DNA of 64,000 bases from Ceriagrion tenellum (taxonomy: Eukaryota > Arthropoda > Insecta > Odonata > Coenagrionidae), in assembly GCA_963169105.1 (NCBI GenBank), contig OY720635.1, positions 133,443,872 through 133,507,871 on the forward strand. The letters run 5' to 3'. The position numbers were made by a program, and so were the translations under genes. Shown here piece after piece: positions 56,801-64,000 of this stretch. The notes under the pieces are model-generated. The model worked only from the letters and a program-made list of their open reading frames with translations, was not told the origin of the DNA and did no database searches. Position 1 is the first letter of the stretch; every line of letters begins with the position of its first letter.

Positions 56801-57839
56801 TCGAAAAGTTGTCAAAAGCGATTATAATGTATTGATTATAAATTATAATAAAATTTTCAATATCAATTGCTTTTATATTTGAATTAGAAGTGATAACATC
56901 AATAGGATCATCTGATATATTTTGAATAAAGCACATGATAGTCATTCTGTTCAAAGAAAAGTATCCACCCATATTAGCCCCTCGTCCATGACTTCCAAAA
57001 AATCCCTTTTCAGCTCCTTACGATATTTTGTAAATTTGAAATACATATAGTTGTTTCAATTCATTCCATGTTAAATTAAAACCATAGGTTCAACCCCCTC
57101 GGGGTGACTAGAGGGAAATAATGCAGCGTACTCTCCTGTCAGTTACGGTGTTGCTGCACAAGGCTTGTAACATTGATAGCTTTCCTATCTAATCAATGTG
57201 AGAGATAGTATGAGCAAAAAGATACACCATAAGGTAAAGATAACAACATGATATTATATGAATACGTAGATCAAACGAAGCAAAGTACAAACCAAAGCTG
57301 ATGTATAAATTTAGTCATCTGATAAGCATTTTCGGAGAAAAAACTTAGCCCAAAGACTGTTAGGAAGAGAATTTCTACTGTGAAAAAGAGGTTAAACGAC
57401 ACGAAAGACTGATGACTGATACCTCTAGGGGCAAGAAAAAGTAAGTAAACAAGCTGATTCCGAGTGGAAGGGAAAAATGAGATATGGGGAGCAAGTATGA
57501 AAATAGTTCACATAACTTTGAGATAGGAGTGAGGTTAGGAAATGCACGAAGAAAGATTTTTTGACAGAATGGAAGATGAAAAAGTAAAAAATCGCCATGG
57601 CCAGATTGGAAAGTAAGTCATAGAGAAGTTACGGGTGAGCCAGAATTGATGGAATGATCGATTACTTTGAGGTAAGGGGATGCAAAGGACTTTGGAAAGA
57701 GTCAGGAAAAGTGCATGCGTGTGGAGTTGGATCAGGCGAGTCCCTAACTTCTCCATTTAGGAGTGAGATAAGTTCACTTCAAAGGTGAAAAACAGCTGGA
57801 GAGATCTTAAAAGACAGGAGTTACCTGTGCGGAACAAGA
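53880..57839. other. non-coding, nothing recognised
   Basis: About 4 kb of AT-rich sequence. A short duplicated phrase (GGTGCATAAAGTT at 54869 and 54913) is the only repeat noticed. Frames such as 55279-55524 show no domain. Confidence 0.45.
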
Positions 57840-58448
57840 GACTTCTTTCTCACAAATGAAAAAACGACTTCGTTTTCTTCCACTGATTTATTTTTTTGGT
57901 ACGACATGTTTCGACACATAGAGGTCACTTTCAAGTACAAAAAATTTTAAAATTCAAGCAAATATATACCTGGAAGGGTCTTGGGGGAGGTTGGAGAGGG
58001 GTGGAAGAATGGGGGCTAGGAGGGGGGGGGAAGGGGAAACCCGGAGAGAGGTGAGGGGTGGCGGTTATGGTGAGAATTAGGGAAAACCCTTAGGAGGACC
58101 GTGTTGGTGAGAAAGCCCCCGCCCCCACCTTTCTCACCAACACGGTCCTCCTAAGGGTTTTCCCTAATTCTCACCATAACCGCCACCCCTCACCTCTCTC
58201 CGGGTTTCCCCTTCCCCCCCCCCTCCTAGCCCCCATTCTTCCACCCCTCTCCAACCTCCCCCAAGACCCTTCCAGGTATATATTTGCTTGAATTTTAAAC
58301 TTTTTTGTACTTGAAAGTGACCTCTATGTGTCGAAACATGTCGTACCAAAAAAATAAATCAGTGGAAGAAAACGAAGTCGTTTTTTCATTTGTGAATATC
58401 AACTTCCACATAGTTGAGCCTGATACCATTGAACGGACTTCTTTCTCA
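57840..58448. mobile_element. PLE-derived 547-bp near-perfect palindrome
   Basis: Arms 57851-58117 and 58131-58397 are almost identical inverted copies with a 13-bp centre (CCCCCGCCCCCAC). GACTTCTTTCTCA flanks the insert at 57840-57852 and 58436-58448, a 13-bp target duplication. About 38 bp of single-copy sequence lie inside the right one. Each arm ends in a ribozyme-like core and ACCAAAAAAATAAATCAGTGG. No coding sequence. The near identity of the arms suggests youth or arm-to-arm conversion. Confidence 0.75.
58310..58344 (+). ncRNA. hammerhead-like motif, altered first box
   Basis: CTTGAAAGTGAC stands where CTGANGA is expected, then GTC closes a short stem II with GAC, GAAAC (58333-58337), self-complementary CATG and GTC. 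The second half fits the PLE ribozyme well and the first box is altered. A mirror copy on the minus strand lies at about 57904-57938. Confidence 0.4.
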
Positions 58449-58550
58449 TTGAAACGTTTCTCCTTCAGTTTGGTGAGAGTAAGGTCCTAAAACAAGACGG
58501 CTGGTAATATATCTAATATATCTAAAGTTGTTGCGTTACTATCCTGGTGT

Positions 58551-59052
58551 AATTGTCTTAAAACAGGAAAATCCTAGTCCTCTTGTAAAGGTTTATTACG
58601 CGGGAAGCCATGAAGAAGTAGATAGCGACCGTTTTGACCTGTTCTTTGTGCCTGGAATTTTGTTCATCACCGCCAAAATTTCGTCATAATTCAGATGTAC
58701 AGCCTTTAAGAGAGGCAACATATGTAAGCATTTGGGAAAAATGCGGGGCTGACTCAGAAAATACTACCCTAGTACCAAGGAAAAAAACATCAGGGAATCA
58801 TGTGTAGGCATAGTATGTCTTTTGAGACAAATAGATGCTAAAGGAAGCTGGAGAAGGTGGTATTTTTGATGACCAGGGAAGAGAAAGAAAAAGCATTTGG
58901 CTTTCAGGTGGGATTAGAGAAATAAGGAAGCATACATAGCTAGAGAAGGAATTAATGGATGAAGAGGTGGTTTCCTGTTAAACGAGAGTTTTCATACACT
59001 TTAATTTCCAACATTTAATGTCTTCAACCAGTGGAATACCATTAGAAATTCT
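58551..59052 (-). repeat. transporter 3'-flank block (possible 3' UTR)
   Basis: Begins about 210 bp downstream of the transporter stop codon and is repeated at 50961-51550. On the transporter's strand it contains an AATAAA hexamer (58597-58592) conserved in both copies, so it could be the distal 3' UTR. Confidence 0.6.
58592..58597 (-). terminator. possible polyadenylation signal
   Basis: AATAAA on the minus strand, about 670 nt downstream of the transporter stop. It is kept in the duplicate copy (51007-51002). Other hexamers cannot be excluded. Confidence 0.35.
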
Positions 59053-59263
59053 CCTCGTCAATGTATTTTCCCCTTTTAAAGCTCTTTCAGGTCTATGGAT
59101 GCCTGAATTACCTTATCCATTCCATAAAATGCTGACATCATCTTAAGCACGATCACGCTCGACAAATGAGCTGAAGAATGATCCGTTCATTCATAACCTC
59201 TCGAGCCAGTTCTGTTCTTCGGGTGCCCGACGGGCATTCCGTCGTCGCCCGGTCACAGGACAC

Positions 59264-59927
59264 TCAACCGTACACTAGAATGTCTTCATCTTCTTCGGCG
59301 GGAGGTGAGGCTGTCTTCGCGGGCCTCGTGTTGACCGAGGCGTGGACCTCTTTCCAACGTCCTCCGCGCTCTTCCAACCCGTCCAGGGCCATCCCTTTCG
59401 TCTCCGGCAGCAGGACCGCTACATACACGACTGCCGCCGCCGCGGATCCCGACATGATGTACATGCACCCTGGCAATCCGAGCGGCCCCACGAGCGAGGA
59501 GAAGACCCTCAGGGCCACGAACGCGAAGGAGTAAGCCAAAGCGGCCAGGATACCGTACCCGACGCCCCTGGTCTTGGCGGGCAGGAGCTCCGGGGGCATG
59601 GCCCACGGTAGCGGCATGAGTCCGAGAGAAGACGAGAAGGACCAGGTGAGCAGGGCAGCCAAAGGTATCCATGAGTGCCATGGAGACTCGGAGATGGCTA
59701 GGTCCTCTGGTAGGCTGGTGGCGTTGGCCGGGATGAGATAGTTGTCCTCGTGGGTGTAGTTGCCGTAGAAGAAGTGCTTGGAGTAGTTGGAGAGCTGCGT
59801 CCAGAAGGGGCGGTGCTTGCCGGAGTGCGGGTACTGCGGCGATACCGTCTGCACGTAGATGGCCAGCACGGCCATGCTGAGTGACATGACCGTGGCAGAG
59901 AAGATGGCCGCAGGACGGCGTCCCAAC
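59264..59927 (-). CDS. facilitated sugar (trehalose) transporter, last exon
   Basis: The acceptor ATTTCCAG precedes 59927; the exon adds one base to a split Lys codon, then 220 codons to TGA at 59264. LGRRP (the GRR loop after TM8) opens it. TM9 is about residues 7-25, TM10 about 86-105, then PLPWAMPPELLPAKTRGVG, TM11 and TM12, the PETKG signature (174-178) and an acidic tail. This is the C-terminal quarter of an SLC2/Tret1-like MFS carrier moving sugar across the plasma membrane. A loop of about 60 residues between TM9 and TM10 with three N-glycosylation sequons (NYS, NYT, NAT) is longer than usual. GC-rich against its flanks. Confidence 0.9.
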
Positions 59928-60111
59928 CTGGAAATACAATGGCCCTGGTTACAAACATGGGGATTGATGATACTCCTACTGGACCAAACCATGTATTTAT
60001 ATGGCCACAGACCGGTAATATGGATTTTTAAGGGCACACGATAATAGTTTTTCAAGCAAGACGAAAAATGCTATGGAGCCACATTTCATTCAAATCCATC
60101 TGTTATAATTA

Positions 60112-60705
60112 CTATTATTATTTACGAATTTTTCGCTTCTCAGCCCGAAGGATGGGAAACATTCACCTACCCGGGTGCAAAGCACCAAAGGGATTAGGCT
60201 CATCTACTGTTTTTTTAAATATAATTTATAAATCTTCTTAATATAGAGCAAGTATTAATTTTTTTTAAATTTCATGCTAATATGATTCTCTATTCCTATT
60301 GTTTACAAGCTTTTGAGTAGGTTTTTGGATATTACAACTTTCGCTGATATTATTATTACTTATTGGTATGGAATTAAACGGAATTTTGGTTCCTCATTTC
60401 TTTTATTTCCTCAGCTAAAGGTACATATTTCTGAATTTTTTCTTTGCATTTAGCTTATAAATTTTCTATGTTCGGGATGAAGATATCTATTAGATATGTT
60501 ATTCTGTCTTGTTTTTATTGAAGAGTTGTATCTGGTCCATTGTTTGAGCGAGAACGGCCCGTTATGATACTTCTATTGAAATACATTTTGACAGCTTCAT
60601 TTTCTATTACAGGCGGTGGTGTCATTAGGCACCATGATTTGTTTTCATGGGATTTATTGTACCTTCTTACCAATGCAAGATATATTTTTTTGCATCTATT
60701 ATTAT
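60112..60705 (-). pseudogene. decayed copy of R4/Dong-like LINE-B
   Basis: Matches 42152-42730 base for base in outline, including CACCTACCCGGGTGCAAAGCACC in the 3' UTR and the reverse of the YYNRSI and RPD region, but with many changes and stops. A short ATTATTATTT tract (60112-60123) remains at its 3' end, again next to the (TAA)n strand. Confidence 0.75.
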
Positions 60706-60714
60706 AATTAAACA

Positions 60715-61325
60715 GTTACAAGAAGATCATTGGCCTGGTAACAATAAAACATTGGCCTGGTGGTAACAATGAAAACAGCCCGTAAAAAGAATAAACCTTG
60801 ATAGAGTTCTACTTCTGTTACCTATTTTTGAAAATAATAATTTTTTTGGGAAGGGCTCGAATAGTTTTATTGGTAGGTCGTTACAGTCCCGTATGGTCGT
60901 ATTCAAGAAGGAGAACTGTTTTACATTTGTCCTTTGTGGTCGGCACTTTATCTTGAACTGGTGATAATATTTTCCCACGAAGTTTGGCTTTACTATGTCC
61001 TTCCCAAATTCATCCCATGCTTTTTCCTCACTCACTATTTTATGCACCCCACATAGCCTGCTCCTTTTCCTCCTCACCTGTAAACTCTCCCATCCCAGTA
61101 CTCTAAGCATTTCTGAAACTCTCTCTGTTTTATTGTGTTTCCCTAGCACATACCTAGCCGCTTTTCTTTTCACTTTCTCCAAGCTCATCGCCTCTCCTTT
61201 CTGGTGTGGGTCCCAGACAAGAGATGCGTACTCTAGTGTTGATTGAACAAGTGTTTTATAGGCCTTCTTTTTAGTGGTCTGCTGCTCCCTTTAAGGGTTC
61301 TTATTACCCAATGTAACATTTGAAA
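60715..61325 (-). pseudogene. CR1/Jockey-like LINE C-terminus
   Basis: The minus strand encodes KKKAYKTLVQSTLEYASLVW, DPHQKGEAMSLEKVKRKAARY, VSEMLRVLGWESLQVRRKR and SFLNTTIRDCNDLP. The frame runs from 61275 to 60727 and is shifted further upstream (near 61290). This region follows the polymerase core in CR1/Jockey LINEs. Its 3' end abuts the LINE-B copy. Confidence 0.75.
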
Positions 61326-62704
61326 GCCTTTTTAACAATGTGTTCCACGTTCCAACGTTCCACGTTATCTTGAAGAGCTCATCTCGCATGCAGAAATGGA
61401 AATGATACAAGAATTAAATAGAATTTTTGCCTTTATATGTGCATGTGATAACTTGGATTTTCAACGTAACATTCGAAATTAAGGTAAAGATTTTGTTTAA
61501 AATCTTTTTTTATCCTTTGACTTGGTTTGACACCATCACAGGCATTTTAATAGAATACCATAATTATAAATTGAGATGAATTTTTTCGCGCTCCAAAGCA
61601 AATGCTTAAATATATCATAATCTATTTCAAAATATATCTCTCAAAACCTAAGACTATGTGGTGTAAATAGTATTGAATTTCTAAACAAGCCATATTGAAA
61701 AAAAATTCTAATTTTCACTTTTATCGAAAGTTATCACTTATATGAATACCAATGCAAATTTTCCGGAAAATCCGTAGGTTTACAAAAAGCGCTCGAGTTA
61801 ACTAAATGTGGTCCCACCGAAAAATGACTTCATCATTTACCTTCTGGCTACCTATAAAAACATGTGTCCTCTGTTTGGTACGAACTGCGAAAGGTTACAT
61901 TCTCACGCTACTTTTGAAGTTTATCGCACTTGAAATCACATGCTTTCAAATGCGAGAATGGGTGAAAGTTGGTAAAAAAACAATGTATTGTTCTACCCAA
62001 TAATAAATCCATTTTCACGAAATACTGAAAATAACTAACAGACCTGCGTAACTGTTATGCATAACCAACTACCACTTCTCGCTGGGAAATGAATGATAGA
62101 TGAATTCAGGCACCAAAAAAAATTTGTAATCAAGTAATTACATCAAAAACTGAAGGAAAAATGCGTTAGTTCAACAGAATAGTTCTTAACTCAGGTCACA
62201 TATCTGGTAAAAAAAGAAAATTAAAATATAAATGTGGAAGAGTCTGTTTCTTATATCTTAAATTTTATTTCCTATTTTTTAATGTAAAGTAAATTGATTA
62301 CTTTCAAAAACAATAGCTCGAAACGTTGAATTTACAATTCATCAACATGAAAGCTAGCTTGCCTCTAAGGAATACCTGTGATGAGGCAACCCCCGTCAAA
62401 CATACACATTACCTACATAAAACATTACATGGTGCATAATATTTAACATAATCATCTTATGCATCATAAAAAAGTAAATGAGTTAATTATACAATAATGA
62501 TAGTGCCATTAACTTTACAAAGTAGCAATAAGTTTAGCTAAGATGTAACGAGAGTGAAATATATATTCTTGCATAATAGTGCAAGCAAAAATTCGGAGTC
62601 CAGTAATTGTTTTGACTCGCACAGTCCCGTCAAAACCTCGTCAACAGAACAAATTTACAAAGAACTACGGAACCAGCCGCGCAGCCGACTTTAACGGAGT
62701 CACC

Positions 62705-62826
62705 CGCTAGTGGTCACACAATAGTGTGAAATTTACAGTGGAAAAATCATTCGCCAGGACTGGGAATCGAACCCAGATCCCTCGATTCCTCGTCGAGTGC
62801 TCAAACCAATTACTATAGCTTGAGAG
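62705..62826 (-). mobile_element. tRNA-derived SINE, family 2
   Basis: The minus strand reads TAATTGGTTTGAGCACTCGACGAGGAATCGAGGGATC then the B box GGTTCGATTCC (62773-62763), then a body with CCACTGTAAATTTCACAC shared with the copy at 63345. A tRNA-like head without an acceptor stem supports a SINE rather than a tRNA gene. Confidence 0.65.
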
Positions 62827-63344
62827 AAATATCATTTTACCTAGAAATCAATGAATTTGGTCTCATTTTAAAGAAAAATATCTCACTCGTCTGATGACTT
62901 CAAAAATTCAACCCCTTATCACATTACTTTCGGAGATATTTGTCAAAAAATACCAGCTCTTATACATGGGAAATGGTGCGTGTATGCACTCATTGGAGGG
63001 ACATTACTTACAAAATGAGGAATTTATAACACTTAGATGTCGTGAAAAAACTAACAGCGTGTAGTTAGTATGTTTTCTCAACTATTTTTGAAAATTAATC
63101 ATATTGTCACCGTAATAGGTTCTTGGGGATCACAAAATATCTTCCCTTTTGAAGGAGTTTCAAACGCACCGCGCGAAAAAAATGAGTCAGGTTAAAGACT
63201 TATTTAGATATTTTCATTTAATTACTTACCATTTCTTTCATATAAAACTATATTATTGTACCATTAATAATGCTATATTTAATTGATGTGTCCTACAGCT
63301 GGTGAAATTAAAACGTATAATTCGAATATGGTCTCTATTATGAC

Positions 63345-63474
63345 TGGGGAACTATCTCGCTCGGACTGCCTTAAGCTATCCGAAGTCGAAGACAGCGAAA
63401 TCGATGGATCTGGGTTCGACTCCCAGTCCAGGCGAAAGATTTTTACACTGTGAATTTCACACAATTGTGGGAAC
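63345..63474 (+). mobile_element. tRNA-derived SINE, family 2, second copy
   Basis: Shares GATCTGGGTTCGACTCCCAGTCC (B box at 63413-63423), GGCGAAAGATTTTTACACTGTGAATTTCACACAATTGTG in outline with 62826-62705, in the opposite orientation. The A-box side is diverged. Confidence 0.62.
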
Positions 63475-63574
63475 GAATTTGTTTTGAATGATAGTTTTCG
63501 TGTATTCAGTTACGCGTCCCACTCGTTAGTGTTCATTTAATGAGCTAGCCAAAAGGTTAAATATGCTTCCTCAC

Positions 63575-63822
63575 TTGTCGATGAACAAGATGACGAGGGA
63601 CAATCCGACGATGTTGCACGTGCCGATGAGAACGGCGGTCATCCGGCTGTTGACGATGGCTCCCCGGATGCCGGAGGCGGCGGCGATCTCCACGGCATTG
63701 AACGTCACCACGAAGATGCCGGAGGCCTGCTGTAAGAGGAACAGGCCGGCCAGGATGAGAAGCGGCCGAAGCGTGCTCCGCTCCAACAAGCGACGGATTG
63801 ATTCCATCACACCGTCATTACT
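63575..63822 (-). CDS. facilitated sugar (trehalose) transporter, internal exon
   Basis: The acceptor TTACTTCCACAG precedes 63822 (phase 0); the exon has 82 codons plus two bases and ends before GTGAGG (phase 2). Joined to 59927 it restores Lys and reads ...FIDK-LGRRP in frame. It covers TM7 and TM8: LRPLLILAGLFLLQQASGIF with the QQxSG substrate-site motif of SLC2-type carriers, FNAVEI, and TAVLIGTCNIVGLSLVILF. The remaining N-terminal exons are past the right edge. The residues match insect facilitated trehalose transporter (Tret1-like) proteins in pattern; substrate cannot be fixed from this part. Confidence 0.9.
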
Positions 63823-64000
63823 CTGTGGAAGTAAAGAATAATGCACGTCACTTTCTATTCGATGTGCTAGTAGGATGGGGCTCATTTTACTGGATATTTT
63901 TGGGTTAGGGCAACACCTCGCCAAGGATCAGTAGTGACCTAGAATATAGACAGCGACCTTAAGCTAAAGTATCACGTTCCTTAAACGTATCCACCTTTTA
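63823..64000 (-). other. intron upstream of the transporter exon
   Basis: Intron sequence on the minus strand leading to the 63822 acceptor; no exon is visible before the window edge. Confidence 0.6.

Larger units (their letters stand above)
59928..63574 (-). other. intron of the sugar transporter (phase 2)
   Basis: The donor GTGAGG follows 63575 and the acceptor CAG precedes 59927. The intron hosts a LINE-B copy (60112-60705), a second LINE fragment (60715-61325) and two SINE-like repeats (62705-62826, 63345-63474). Nothing else is recognised, including in 61330-62700. Confidence 0.8.

Noticed and set aside
59178..59611. Plus-strand open frames over the transporter last exon
   Set aside because: Shadows of the GC-rich minus-strand coding exon.
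62761..63430. tRNA genes in the transporter intron
   Set aside because: The two copies share downstream body sequence and lack a closed cloverleaf; better read as SINE family 2.
1..64000. CRISPR array, prophage or bacterial operon
   Set aside because: No regular short repeats with unique spacers, no dense operons; the sequence is clearly eukaryotic with introns and retroelements.

Overview
This is AT-rich, intron-bearing eukaryotic DNA with very little coding sequence and a heavy load of decayed transposable elements. The mix suggests an arthropod, most likely an insect: a Tret1/SLC2-type sugar transporter, CR1/Jockey-like, RTE-like and R4/Dong-like LINEs, Penelope-like elements (PLEs), tRNA-derived SINEs, and pogo-, PIF/Harbinger- and piggyBac-type DNA elements. 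The species cannot be named from the sequence.

Host genes, both on the minus strand. At the right edge are two exons (63822-63575 and 59927-59264) of a sugar transporter. They join in frame (phase 2) and end at a stop codon; the upstream exons lie beyond base 64000. About 50 kb further along the same strand, 9292-9149 looks like the first coding exon of a second gene: first in-frame ATG, 48 codons, a hydrophobic segment and a consensus splice donor. The rest of that gene lies left of base 1. Position and strand fit a downstream neighbour, possibly a tandem paralogue. A block of about 500-590 bp just 3' of the transporter stop (58551-59052) is repeated at 50961-51550.

Mobile elements by region. 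0-6 kb: hAT-like fragment, two inverted-repeat MITEs and a ribozyme-bearing hairpin. 9-12 kb: GC-rich 5' region of the first-exon gene, with a 290-bp tandem duplication. 15-22 kb: LINE tail, several short repeat families and a piggyBac-type MITE. 24.5-28.5 kb: a 273-bp tandem dimer, a LINE split exactly by an 804-bp DNA element, a PLE hairpin and an RTE tail. 28.5-36.1 kb: PLE fragments with GIY-YIG domains and two LINE remnants. 37.7-45.3 kb: two SINEs, a pogo-type element keeping a zinc-finger tail, and two different R4/Dong-like LINEs lined up between (TAA)n tracts. 45.7-51.9 kb: CR1/Jockey-like LINEs and a 1.4-kb head-to-head PLE. 52.7-53.9 kb: a PIF/Harbinger-type element. 57.8-58.4 kb: a near-perfect 547-bp palindrome.

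The most striking theme is the PLE-derived sequence. At about ten places there is an inverted pair, or a remnant of one, whose arms carry the hammerhead ribozyme core: C(U/C)GANGA, stem II, GAAAC, usually then a short stem III and GUC. Four of these inserts are bounded by 10-13-bp direct repeats that look like target-site duplications. Several contain no coding sequence and look like non-autonomous, ribozyme-ended hairpin elements.
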